Below, in pieces: positions 8,760 through 16,626 of a DNA stretch of 39,123 bases; the first letter of the stretch is position 1; the number at the start of each line of letters is the position of its first letter. A program made the position numbers and the translations under genes. Under the pieces are notes generated by a model. It did no database searches, was not told the DNA's origin, and worked only from the letters and a program-made list of their open reading frames with translations. Source of the DNA: Novosphingobium nitrogenifigens DSM 19370 (GTDB lineage: Bacteria > Pseudomonadota > Alphaproteobacteria > Sphingomonadales > Sphingomonadaceae); the NCBI RefSeq assembly GCF_000192575.1, contig NZ_GL876927.1, positions 6,111 through 45,233 on the forward strand, written 5' to 3'.

Positions 8760-9647
8760 ATGATAATCGGCGCGAGGCCACGTTTTAGGCAGATTATTAT
8801 CGAGGCTTGGAAGCCTCTCACGATCCTGTTTGTGTGGGACGTGGCGGTGACGGCATTCCACATGATGACCCCGATCAAGGAACCGCCTTTGCCGACGGCG
8901 CTGTTCGGTACGGCCATCGCGCTCTTCATGGGGTTTCGCACCAACGCTGCTTATGCTCGCTGGTGGGAAGCACGAACTCTTTGGGGTGCGCTCATCAATG
9001 CGTCGCGCAGCCTGGCCCGGATCACACGCAGCCTGACCAAGGGGGAACCCGAGGACAGTGAGATGCGGTACAACATCATCCTGCGGCAGATCGCCTTTGC
9101 GCACTCAATGCGCTGCCAGCTTCGCCGACAGTCGCCCTATGAAGAGATTGCCCGTGTGGCCGGAACGGAGGTCGCCGATATGGCGGTCGCTCGCCTGAAC
9201 CCTGCCAACGCGCTCTTGGAGGACATTTCGGGCATTTACGCCGACGCGTTCGTGGAAGGTCGGATCACCGAAATCCAGCAGGCAACTGTGGAGCGCGTCC
9301 TGATCGACATCGCCAATGCGCAGGGCGGCATGGAGCGGATCAAGAACACGCCGCTGCCCAATGGCTTCCGGTTCTTCCCGAACCTCTTCACGCGCGTGTT
9401 CTGCGTGCTGCTCCCGATCGCGCTGGTCGAATCCCTGGGCCTAGCCACGCCGATCGGATCGACGCTGATCGGACTCGTCTTCCTCGCGGTGCTGAGCATC
9501 GGCGAGGATCTGACCGATCCGTTCGCCAATAGCGTCCACGATGTCCCGCTCACGGCCATATGCCGCACGATCGAGATCGACCTTCTTCAGACGGCGGGAC
9601 TGCCAGCCCCTGAGCCGCTGACGCCCGATCAAGGCGTGTTGTGGTGA
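8760..9647 (+). CDS. Bestrophin-family (UPF0187) ion channel
   Basis: A 295-residue membrane protein with the bestrophin pattern: two N-terminal hydrophobic helices (WKPLTILFVWDVAVTAFHMM, TALFGTAIALFMGFRTNAAYARWWEAR), the conserved FRxNxAYxRWWEAR segment, and a second pair of helices (LFTRVFCVLLPIALVESLGL, TLIGLVFLAVLSIGEDLTDPF) ending in the acidic GEDLTDPF motif before a cytosolic tail. Bacterial members form pentameric channels for anions or Na+. It begins a tightly packed operon: its stop overlaps the start of the next gene. The start has a weak GAGAG site. Its presence at the head of a metal efflux operon suggests charge compensation or membrane-potential balance during metal export, which is inference. 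Confidence 0.88.
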   Translation: MIIGARPRFRQIIIEAWKPLTILFVWDVAVTAFHMMTPIKEPPLPTALFGTAIALFMGFRTNAAYARWWEARTLWGALINASRSLARITRSLTKGEPEDSEMRYNIILRQIAFAHSMRCQLRRQSPYEEIARVAGTEVADMAVARLNPANALLEDISGIYADAFVEGRITEIQQATVERVLIDIANAQGGMERIKNTPLPNGFRFFPNLFTRVFCVLLPIALVESLGLATPIGSTLIGLVFLAVLSIGEDLTDPFANSVHDVPLTAICRTIEIDLLQTAGLPAPEPLTPDQGVLW

Positions 9648-10036
9648 GGGCGGTGCGCGCCTTGCGGCACCTACCTGGCCTGACAGCCGCGCGCATCGGC
9701 GCCGTTCTGTTCGCGGGTATGGTCGTAGGGGCGTGCAATCCCGCGCCGAGCGAACCGGTCGAGCCGGCGCATGAAAAGCATCTAACGCCTCGATTGATCG
9801 CGCAGCGCATCATGTATTGCGACGATGGATCGCGCGCCGATGTCGACTTCATCGACGACGGCCTGAAGATGGCTGTCACCTGGCTGCCCAAGGGCAGAAC
9901 CGAGATCCTGCACGCGCAACGGACCGGCGAAGAATTTCGCGGCGACCATTCGCGGGCTGTCGTGGCGGGCGGATCGATCGCGTTCACGCGACGCGGGAAG
10001 ATCCGCGTCTGCCACCGAACCCCGGAGGAGTCCTAG
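9644..10036 (+). CDS. Putative MliC-like lipoprotein
   Basis: About 130 residues from the GTG that overlaps the bestrophin stop (GTGA); an earlier GTG at 9641 is also possible. A hydrophobic segment (IGAVLFAGMVVGACNPAP) ends in the lipobox VGAC, so the mature protein would be anchored by its Cys at about residue 30. The remainder, YCDDGSRADVDFIDDGLKMAV and IAFTRRGKIRVCH, has the beta-rich, two-cysteine look of lysozyme-inhibitor (MliC) domains, but the match is weak. The downstream ZIP gene follows after 3 bp with an AGGA site, so it belongs to the same operon. Confidence 0.6.
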   Translation: MRAVRALRHLPGLTAARIGAVLFAGMVVGACNPAPSEPVEPAHEKHLTPRLIAQRIMYCDDGSRADVDFIDDGLKMAVTWLPKGRTEILHAQRTGEEFRGDHSRAVVAGGSIAFTRRGKIRVCHRTPEES

Positions 10037-10039
10037 GAA

Positions 10040-10726
10040 ATGCAGGCACTGCTCTATACGCTTGCGCCTGTGCTGGCGGTCGTGCTCGGCGCGATTGTCG
10101 CGAGCCGCACCAAGTTGAAACCTGGCCTCGTGGCGGGCCTACAGCATCTCGCTGCCGGCGTCGTGTTCGCGGCGGCAGCGACCGAAATCCTGCCGCAGGT
10201 CAAGCATGAGGCATCGCCCAGCGCGACGTTGATCGGCGGGGCGGCGGGCGTCGCGACCATGCTGGGGCTCAAGGCTCTTGAGGCCCGCTTCAAGGGGCCG
10301 ATGGCGCTACTCGCCGCGATCGGCATCGACATTCTGGTCGACGGCCTGGTGCTCGGCCTCGCTTTCGTGGCGGGCGAGAAGGCAGGTCTCCTGCTGACGA
10401 TCGCGCTCACTCTGGAAGTGTTATTTCTGGGACTGACGCTGACCGACGAGCTGGCGGAAACCTATCGCTCGCGCTTGCGCATCATCGTGATCGTCTCGGC
10501 ATTGGCCCTGCTGCTGCCGATCGGCGCGCTCGCTGCCGTGCCGGTCGCCGCGCTGTCGCCGGTGATGATCGCCGGCTTCCTCAGCTTCGGGCTGATGGCG
10601 CTGCTCTACCTCGTCACGGAGGAGTTGCTGGTCGAGGCGCACGAGAAACCCGACACCCCGCTCATCAGCTCGATGTTTTTCGTCGGCTTCCTGGCCCTGC
10701 TGACACTTGAGGAGATGATGGGATGA
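10040..10726 (+). CDS. ZIP-like metal permease
   Basis: A 228-residue, eight-helix-type membrane protein. The segment LQHLAAGVVFAAAATEILPQ matches the TM2 signature of ZIP (ZupT/GufA) transporters, and IDILVDGLVLGLAFVAGEKAG matches TM4. In standard ZIP proteins TM4 carries H-N-x-x-x-D-G and TM5 H-E-x-x-x-E. Here the first His of TM4 is replaced by Asp or Ile (DILVDG) and TM5 reads LEVLFLGLTLTDEL without His, so the binuclear metal centre is altered. The direction and ion are therefore uncertain; ZIPs usually import divalent metal. It is coupled to the CDF gene by an ATGA overlap. Confidence 0.75.
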   Translation: MQALLYTLAPVLAVVLGAIVASRTKLKPGLVAGLQHLAAGVVFAAAATEILPQVKHEASPSATLIGGAAGVATMLGLKALEARFKGPMALLAAIGIDILVDGLVLGLAFVAGEKAGLLLTIALTLEVLFLGLTLTDELAETYRSRLRIIVIVSALALLLPIGALAAVPVAALSPVMIAGFLSFGLMALLYLVTEELLVEAHEKPDTPLISSMFFVGFLALLTLEEMMG

Positions 10727-11331
10727 TTCCGGGCAACGACAACAATGGCGGGCAGGAGCGCCGCACACTGTGGATCGTCCTGCTGCTGAACGCGGCGATC
10801 GCTGCGGGCTTCTTCGTTTCCGGCTTCTTCGCGGACTCGAGCGCGCTGATCGCCAACGGCGTCGACAACCTGTCCGATACGGCTGTGTATGCGCTGAGCC
10901 TTGTGGCGCTCACCCGGGGCCAGACATGGAAGACACGCGCCGCGGTCGCTTCGGGCGTCATGCTGCTGATCTTCGCGGGCGGCATCTTGATCGATGTCGG
11001 ACGGCGCTACGTGCAGGGCAGCGAGCCCATCGGACCTACCATGATGGTCATGTCCGCGATCGCCGGCGTCGTGAATTACCTCTGCCTGCGGCTGCTCCAG
11101 CGCCTCAAGGATCCGGACGTCAATCTCCGGGCCGCAACCACCTTCAGCTTCAACGACTTCATTTCCAACGGCGGCATCCTGATCGCCGGCGTGCTGGTGC
11201 TGTGGTTGGGTACCAATTGGCCGGACCTGCTGGTCGGCTTCGCCACCGCCATCATCGCCATCAAGGGCGGTGTCGAAATCCTGCGCGACGCGCGCGCCGA
11301 AACCAAGAAAAGCGAAAGGAGGTCGTCATGA
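10723..11331 (+). CDS. Short cation diffusion facilitator (CDF) exporter
   Basis: A 202-residue CDF transporter with six predicted helices and no C-terminal cytosolic domain. TM2 carries the acidic metal site in ALIANGVDNLSDTAVYALSL (DxxxD type), and TM5 carries FSFNDFISNGGILIAG (NDxxxN type). A hydrophobic end, LLVGFATAIIAIKGGVEILRDA, matches the last helix of this subfamily. CDF proteins exchange cytosolic Zn, Cd or Co for protons. The start ATGA overlaps the ZIP stop and its own TGA overlaps the ATPase start, so it sits in a coupled operon. The charged tail KKSERRSS carries the GAAAGGAGG ribosome-binding site of the next gene. A truncated relative is at 1003-1356. Confidence 0.88.
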   Translation: MIPGNDNNGGQERRTLWIVLLLNAAIAAGFFVSGFFADSSALIANGVDNLSDTAVYALSLVALTRGQTWKTRAAVASGVMLLIFAGGILIDVGRRYVQGSEPIGPTMMVMSAIAGVVNYLCLRLLQRLKDPDVNLRAATTFSFNDFISNGGILIAGVLVLWLGTNWPDLLVGFATAIIAIKGGVEILRDARAETKKSERRSS

Positions 11332-13829
11332 ACGACAAGCTCGAACTCGACATTCCAGTGTTGTTGCCGGACCTTCCTGACGCGGCCGATGCCTGCCTGG
11401 ACCGTCTCGTATCAACCCTGTCAAAGCGCGAAGGTGTCGAGCGGGCGCATGTGATCTGTCTCGACGGCAACACGCCAGCGGCGCTGTGCATCCATTTCGA
11501 TGCCGCCAAGCTGCCGCTGCCACGGTTGCGCGAAATGGTGCGCGCCGCAGGTGCCGAAATCACCGAGCGCTACGGCCATGCGATCTGGCAGGTGACGGGG
11601 ATCAACCACGAACGTCGGGCGCGCACGGTCAGCGATGCGCTGTGCGCCTTGCCCGGCGTGGTCCAGGCAAGCGCCAGCACCAGCGGGTCTGTCCGGGTCG
11701 AATATGATCGCCGCGAAACCACCGAAGAGGAGGTGCGCGCTGCGCTTCGCAAGCTGAAGGTGAGGGTGGGCAAGCGGGTCGCTGCCGATGAACATGCCGG
11801 CCACGACCACGGCCCCGGGGGCCACGGCGCGGGCGAAGAGAAGCACGGCCCCGGCGATGGCCACGACCATAGCCACGCCGAATTTCTCGGCCCCAATACC
11901 GAGCTGATCTTCGCGCTCGCCTGTGGCGCGCTGCTGGGGATCGGCTACGCGATCGAGAGGCTGGTCGCTGGCGCGCCCGAATGGCTGCCGACCGCCTGCT
12001 ATATCGCAGCCTATTTCTTCGGCGGATTCTTCACGCTGCGCGAGGCGATCGACAACCTCCGGATGAAGAAGTTCGAGATCGACACGCTGATGTTGGTCGC
12101 TGCGGCCGGCGCCGCTGCGCTGGGCGCATGGGCCGAAGGTGCGCTGCTGCTGTTCCTGTTCAGCCTCGGCCATGCGCTTGAGCATTATGCAATGGGCCGC
12201 GCCAAGAAGGCGATCGAGGCGCTGGCGAAGCTCGCGCCCGAAACCGCGACCGTGCGACGCGGCGGGCAGACCAGCGAAATCCCGGTCGAGCAGATGGTCG
12301 TCGGGGACATTGCCATCGTCCGCCCGAACGAGCGCCTGCCTGCCGACGGCTTCGTCATCAAGGGCACCAGCGCGATCAACCAGGCCCCGGTCACGGGTGA
12401 AAGCATCCCGGTCGACAAGGTGCCGGTCGCAGATGCCGCAGCGGCACGCGCCAAGCCCGATGCAGTCGACGCGGAAAGCCGGGTTTTTGCTGGTACGATC
12501 AACGGCGGCGGCGCGATCGAGATCGAGGTGACACGCCGTTCCAATGAAAGCGCGCTTGCCAAGGTCGTGAAGATGGTGAGCGAAGCGGAGACGCAGAAGT
12601 CGCCGACGCAGCGCTTCACCGACCGGTTCGAACGGATCTTCGTGCCCGCCGTCCTGGTCCTGTCAGTGCTCCTGCTGTTCGCATGGGTGGTCGTCGACGA
12701 GCCGTTCCGCGACAGCTTCTATCGCGCGATGGCGGTGCTGGTGGCGGCAAGCCCGTGCGCGCTCGCGATCGCAACGCCGAGCGCGGTCCTGTCGGGCGTT
12801 GCCCGTGCAGCGCGGGGCGGCGTGCTCGTGAAGGGCGGTGCACCGCTCGAAAACCTCGGGTCGCTCAAAGCGATCGCTTTCGACAAGACGGGCACGCTGA
12901 CCGAAGGTCGTCCGCGCATCACTGATGTCGTGCCCGTCGATGGCGCCGATGAAGGCGAGTTGCTGGCGCTGGCTGTCGCCGTCGAAGCGTTGAGCGACCA
13001 TCCCCTGGCCCAAGCGATCGTCAAGGACGGCCGCGAACGTCTGAACGATCGTGCCGTGCCGACTGCCGGCGACCTCAAGAGCCTGACCGGTCGGGGCGTC
13101 ACCGCGAGCGTGGATGGCGAGACGGTGTGGATCGGCAAGGCCGAGATGTTCGGAAGTGAGGGCATTCCGGCGCTGGGGCAGGGCGCGCAGGACGCAATCG
13201 CGAAGCTGCGCGAGAACGGCCGCACGACAATGGTGGTCCGCAAGGGGGACCGCGACCTGGGCGCGATCGGCCTGATGGACACGCCTCGCGAAGCTGCCAA
13301 GACCGCGTTGCGTCGGCTGCACGAGATGGGCGTGTCGCGGATGATAATGATCTCCGGCGATCACCAGAAAGTCGCCGAAGCGATCGCCGACGAAGTCGGG
13401 ATCGACGAAGCGTGGGGCGACCTCATGCCCGAAGACAAGGTTGCCGCGATCAAGAAGCTCGCCGGCGAAGACAAGGTCGCGATGGTGGGCGACGGCGTGA
13501 ACGATGCGCCGGCGATGGCAAGCGCCACGGTCGGCATCGCGATGGGCGCGGCGGGGTCGGACGTGGCGCTGGAGACGGCCGACGTCGCGCTGATGGCCGA
13601 CGATCTGACCCACCTGCCGTTCGCGGTCGGCCTCAGCCGGCATACGCGCGGCATCATCCGGCAGAACGTCTTCGTCAGCCTCGGTGTGGTCGTCTTCCTC
13701 GTGCCTGCTACCATCCTCGGCCTCGGCATTGGGCCAGCGGTGGCGGTTCATGAGGGGTCGACGCTGCTCGTCGTCATCAATGCGCTCAGGCTGCTCGCCT
13801 ACCGCGACCCGGTGGGGAAAACGGCATGA
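11328..13829 (+). CDS. Heavy-metal P1B-type ATPase, P1B-4-like (SPC / HEGST)
   Basis: An 833-residue metal-exporting ATPase. The N-terminus holds two ferredoxin-like HMA folds (residues about 10-80 and 85-150) without the usual CxxC. A His/Gly-rich linker follows (about 154-185, with several HDH and HSH clusters). The TM6-type ion motif is SPCALAIATPSA (SPC at about 475-477). The phosphorylation loop is DKTGTLTEG (Asp 519), the hinge is GDGVNDAPA (about 722), and the last helix has HEGSTLLVVINALRLL (His about 808). SPC together with HEGST defines the P1B-4 group (Co, Zn, Cd, Fe exporters) rather than the CPC-type ZntA/CadA. The frame is open upstream to 10770 but the true start is the ATG that overlaps the CDF stop, preceded by GAAAGGAGG. 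Complete and probably functional. Confidence 0.93.
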   Translation: MNDKLELDIPVLLPDLPDAADACLDRLVSTLSKREGVERAHVICLDGNTPAALCIHFDAAKLPLPRLREMVRAAGAEITERYGHAIWQVTGINHERRARTVSDALCALPGVVQASASTSGSVRVEYDRRETTEEEVRAALRKLKVRVGKRVAADEHAGHDHGPGGHGAGEEKHGPGDGHDHSHAEFLGPNTELIFALACGALLGIGYAIERLVAGAPEWLPTACYIAAYFFGGFFTLREAIDNLRMKKFEIDTLMLVAAAGAAALGAWAEGALLLFLFSLGHALEHYAMGRAKKAIEALAKLAPETATVRRGGQTSEIPVEQMVVGDIAIVRPNERLPADGFVIKGTSAINQAPVTGESIPVDKVPVADAAAARAKPDAVDAESRVFAGTINGGGAIEIEVTRRSNESALAKVVKMVSEAETQKSPTQRFTDRFERIFVPAVLVLSVLLLFAWVVVDEPFRDSFYRAMAVLVAASPCALAIATPSAVLSGVARAARGGVLVKGGAPLENLGSLKAIAFDKTGTLTEGRPRITDVVPVDGADEGELLALAVAVEALSDHPLAQAIVKDGRERLNDRAVPTAGDLKSLTGRGVTASVDGETVWIGKAEMFGSEGIPALGQGAQDAIAKLRENGRTTMVVRKGDRDLGAIGLMDTPREAAKTALRRLHEMGVSRMIMISGDHQKVAEAIADEVGIDEAWGDLMPEDKVAAIKKLAGEDKVAMVGDGVNDAPAMASATVGIAMGAAGSDVALETADVALMADDLTHLPFAVGLSRHTRGIIRQNVFVSLGVVVFLVPATILGLGIGPAVAVHEGSTLLVVINALRLLAYRDPVGKTA

Positions 13830-13960
13830 CCTTGCTCACCATCGACCTCTATGGCGCGCTTCCCGAAAGCGAGCGACCGGCATCGGTGGATAAGACTGTA
13901 ACCCTCATGTCCGTCGACCCGAATATCCCCTTCAGCCTCCAATCTGGATCAGGCGCGTAG
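13826..13960 (+). CDS. Short ORF coupled to the ATPase
   Basis: Forty-four codons beginning with an ATGA overlap of the ATPase stop: MTLLTIDLYGALPES and a tail ending SLQSGSGA. The overlap style is the same as in the five preceding genes, which supports translation. However, no family is recognised, and it may be the start of a gene whose remainder was lost when the mgtC fragment was joined. Between 13961 and 13998 nothing else is visible. Confidence 0.35.
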   Translation: MTLLTIDLYGALPESERPASVDKTVTLMSVDPNIPFSLQSGSGA

Positions 13961-13998
13961 AATAGGCAGGCGGCATGTTTGAAAGCTCATTCTAGGAG

Positions 13999-14370
13999 AT
14001 GATGCCCCATATCGTCAGTCTCGCCGTTGCGTACGCGCTAGCCCTGCCGGTTGGTTGGGATCACGAAAGGGACGTTCGCAGCATAAGCATCCGAACGTTC
14101 TCGCTGGTTGCCATCGCCAGTTGCGGCTTCGTGCTGGTGGGCATCGCGATCCTCAGCCGCACGTCTCCGGCGCAAGCCAGGTTTCTCGAAGGGCCGATTA
14201 CGGGTGTCGGTTTCATTGGCGGTGGCGCGATCCTGAAGAACGGCAGCAAGGCCGTCGGGCACGGCGACTGCGGCCAGCCTGTGCGCGACCGGCGCGCTCG
14301 GCGCGGCCGTCGGCTGCGGCCTGTATGATATCGCCGCCATCTTGAGCGCTATCACGTTCCTCACGCTACG
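13999..14370 (+). pseudogene. mgtC: MgtC/SapB family membrane protein, frameshifted and truncated
   Basis: The first frame encodes a start MMPHIVSLAVAYALALPVG, then FSLVAIASCGFVLVGIAIL and the family hallmark GPITGVGFIGGGAILKNG. At about 14257-14259 (a GGG run) the frame must shift by one base. In the shifted frame the MgtC sequence continues with TATAASLCATGALGAAVGCG, YDIAAILSAITFLTLR. Homology stops at about 14370, where exchanger sequence begins, so the C-terminal domain is missing. MgtC proteins modulate F1Fo ATPase and Mg/acid stress tolerance; this copy is broken twice and not expected to work. A GGAG site precedes the ATGATG start. Confidence 0.8.
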
Positions 14371-15063
14371 GTGTTCTCGTCCGCTCACCTCTCGAAACTC
14401 AGCCTCGCCTTCTCGCGTGATCAGGGCTGGTTTATGGCGGTCTTCGTGGCCAAGATCGGTCTGGGCCTTGTCGTGTTCGCCTGGAAGCCGTGGCTGGGCC
14501 TCGCCTTCCTTGCCGCCTATGCGCTCTATGTACGGCAGGAAATGGCCGCGCCCGGCGACACCGAGGACGAGGCGCTTGAACCGCTCAAGTTCCAGCCCGG
14601 CCGCGCGGTGCCCACTACCGGCATGGCGCTGGCCCAGACGCTAGCCGCGCTGCTGGTGATCTTTGTCGCCTCGCGGGTGTTTTTTTCACAGCTGGAAAAT
14701 CTTGGCCCCGCGCTGGGGCTTCAGCCGCAATTGCTGGCGCTGCTGCTCAGCCCCATCGCCACCGAGCTTCCCGAAACGATGAACGCGATCATCTGGGTGC
14801 GGCAGGGCAAGTATCCGCTGGCGCTGGCCAATATCTCGGGCGCGATGATGATCCAGGCGACGATCCCCACCGCTTTCGGCATTTTCTTCACCCCTTGGCA
14901 TCTGAGCACGCCGCTGCTGGTGGCCGCCGGGGCCACCATGCTGGCCATTGGCGTGATGTATCTGGCGTTTCGGCGCGGCTATGTCGCGCGCTGGCTGCTG
15001 GCGAGCATGGCCGGGCTTCATGCGGGTTTTGCCGGGCTGCTGATCGCGCTTCACATCACCTGA
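14371..15063 (+). pseudogene. Na+/Ca2+ exchanger family (CaCA), C-terminal part only
   Basis: An open frame of 230 residues with the second-half signature of CaCA antiporters: LLSPIATELPETMNAIIWVRQGK is the alpha-2 repeat (P-ATELPE carries the ion-binding acidic residue), followed by ALANISGAMMIQATIPTAFGIF. About the first 120 residues, including the alpha-1 repeat, are absent. The frame begins at the mgtC fusion point, with a GTG at 14371 and no Shine-Dalgarno. A protein without alpha-1 cannot form the normal ion site, so I call it a remnant even though the frame is open. The junction shows that recombination, not point decay, shaped this stretch. Confidence 0.72.
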
Positions 15064-15097
15064 ATATGCTTGTGGGCGGTATCGTCGCGCTTGCCAC

Positions 15098-15114
15098 ATC
15101 CCCCCCTGGGGGAT
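15098..15114. promoter_or_regulatory. Candidate RcnR/CsoR-type operator
   Basis: The sequence ATCCCCC-CCT-GGGGGAT is a 7-3-7 perfect palindrome built from C and G tracts flanked by AT, 11 nt before the rcnA start codon. C/G-tract palindromes of this type are the known operators of the RcnR/CsoR/FrmR family, and a member of that family is encoded directly downstream (15974-16240). Binding here would block translation initiation or transcription of rcnA until Ni/Co is present. Confidence 0.65.
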
Positions 15115-15125
15115 ATGCGGGGACC

Positions 15126-15965
15126 ATGACTGATCTTACCGCCCTGCTTGCCCAGAATACCGCTAATGGCTGGCTGTTCATCCCCAGCGCCATCGTTCTG
15201 GGTGCACTCCACGGGTTGGAGCCAGGCCATTCCAAAACGATGATGGCCGCCTTCATCATCGCGGTGAAGGGCACGGTGCGTCAGGCAGTGCTGCTGGGAC
15301 TGGCAGCCACGCTGTCGCACACGCTGGTGGTATGGCTGGTAGCGATGGGGGGCATGTGGGCTTTCGGATCCTTCCGTGCCGAAGACACAGAGCCTTATTT
15401 CCAGTTGGCCTCGGGCGTGGTGATCGTCGGCATGGCCCTGTGGATGCTATGGCGCGCGCGGGCCGATTTGCATGCCGCCCATGCGCATGGGCACCATCAT
15501 CATGACCATGACCATGGCCACGATCACCACCACAACCATGAAGCCAGCGAAGAGACCGTCCACGAATTGGAACTCGCCACGGGCGGATATGTCGATGCTC
15601 ACGAAGCGGCGCATGCAGAGGATATCCGCCAACGCTTCGCCGGGCGTGCGGTTACCACCGGGCAGATCGTGATCTTCGGCCTGACCGGTGGCCTTGTCCC
15701 GTGCCCGGGGGCGATCACCGTGTTGATGCTGTGCCTGCAACTCCATCAGGTGGCGCTGGGGGCGGTGCTGGTCACCGGCTTTTCGGTGGGGCTGGCGCTG
15801 ACCATGGTCACGTCGGGCGTGCTGGCGGCGCTGTCCCTGCGTCATCTGGAAAAGCGCTGGAGCGGCTTTGGTGAGGCGGTGCGCAAGGCACCGCTGATCT
15901 CTGGCGCAGTGATCCTCGTCATCGGATGCATCGTCGCGCTTGACGGGGCGCGCCATCTGGTCTGA
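15126..15965 (+). CDS. rcnA: RcnA nickel/cobalt efflux permease
   Basis: A 279-residue membrane protein. It begins MTDLTALLAQNTANGWLFIP and contains the family motif LGALHGLEPGHSKTMMAAFI (TM1, HGLEPGH), then AATLSHTLVVWLVAMGG (TM2, SHT). A strongly His-rich cytosolic loop follows (about residues 115-140, runs of H, D and G), and the second half carries GGLVPCPGAITVLMLCLQL. These are the defining features of RcnA (YohM), which exports Ni and Co. The ATG at 15126 is chosen because the upstream in-frame ATG at 15066 would include the operator. rcnR follows after 8 bp. Complete. Confidence 0.93.
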   Translation: MTDLTALLAQNTANGWLFIPSAIVLGALHGLEPGHSKTMMAAFIIAVKGTVRQAVLLGLAATLSHTLVVWLVAMGGMWAFGSFRAEDTEPYFQLASGVVIVGMALWMLWRARADLHAAHAHGHHHHDHDHGHDHHHNHEASEETVHELELATGGYVDAHEAAHAEDIRQRFAGRAVTTGQIVIFGLTGGLVPCPGAITVLMLCLQLHQVALGAVLVTGFSVGLALTMVTSGVLAALSLRHLEKRWSGFGEAVRKAPLISGAVILVIGCIVALDGARHLV

Positions 15966-15973
15966 CTGGTGCC

Positions 15974-16240
15974 ATGAGCCACGCCACCGACAAGGATCTC
16001 GTCAACCGCCTCAAGCGTGCCAATGGTCACCTTGCCAGCATCGTTACCATGATCGAGGAAAACCGCAGCGCGCTTGATGTCGCGCAGCAATTGCAGGCGG
16101 TGATCGCCGCGCTCGACAAGGCCAAGAGCAAGCTGGTGGCCCATCATATCGAGCATCACTTGACCGAGACGCTGGGCGATCTCTCGCCGGACATGCGCGA
16201 CAAGCTCGCGCAATTGTCGGAGCTGGCCAAATACCTCTAA
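15974..16240 (+). CDS. RcnR/CsoR-family metal-sensing repressor without cysteine
   Basis: An 88-residue all-helical DUF156 protein: RLKRANGHLASIVTMIEEN (helix 1), ALDVAQQLQAVIAALDKAKS, KLVAHHIEHHLTE (helix 2) and a C-terminal helix. RcnR of E. coli binds Ni/Co through the N-terminal His3, Cys35 and two His on helix 2. Here His3 (MSH) and a dense His set in AHHIEHHL are present, but the Cys is replaced (SALDV where family members have a Cys) and there is no Cys at all. It probably represses rcnA by binding the G/C-tract palindrome at 15098-15114. Placing the repressor after the pump in the same operon makes the circuit autoregulated. Ligand changes are discussed under findings. Confidence 0.85.
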   Translation: MSHATDKDLVNRLKRANGHLASIVTMIEENRSALDVAQQLQAVIAALDKAKSKLVAHHIEHHLTETLGDLSPDMRDKLAQLSELAKYL

Positions 16241-16626
16241 GGTCTACCAGCGCGAGCGCAAATCCTGTCCTTGATAACCGCGCCAGCCTCGTTCGCGTTC
16301 TGGGCCATGGGCTGCACCGCCCATTCATTGGGCAATATGATCGTAGCTCCAATCTGCCAATTGCGTAGGCAGACGAACGCCAGATCATCAGCGGTCAGGC
16401 GGCCTTTTCTGCCGCCTCACTGGCCTGGGCCTCGGCACACACCATCGCCACCAATGCCGACCAGCGCTTTACCGGATCGGTTGTTGTTGCGTGGCGCGCT
16501 GGCCTTGGCGGCAGTCAGTTGCAATGGAGCGCAAAGCGCAGCATGTTCATCGGGCTGGAGCAGGCGCTCTAACCGTGAAAGCAACCATTTGGCGCCGCCG
16601 AAAACGACTGAATGCGCCTGATACAA
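16241..16626. other. Gap with weak minus-strand coding signal
   Basis: No complete gene is seen. On the minus strand two short stretches look protein-like in different frames: one ends at about 16402 with VKRWSALVAMVCAEAQASEA, the other runs 16240-16392 with DLAFVCLRNWQIGATIIL. They may be remnants of a gene that followed the RHH gene, but I recognise no family, so no gene is called. Confidence 0.3.

Noticed and set aside
10770..11327. In-frame upstream extension of the P-type ATPase (186 codons)
   Set aside because: It is the shifted reading of the CDF gene, with Arg/Gly-rich nonsense composition. The ATG at 11328 has a strong ribosome-binding site and overlaps the CDF stop.
16262..16530. 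Minus-strand protein-like stretches after the RHH gene
   Set aside because: They lie in different frames, have no start and no recognised family; reported only as a gap note.
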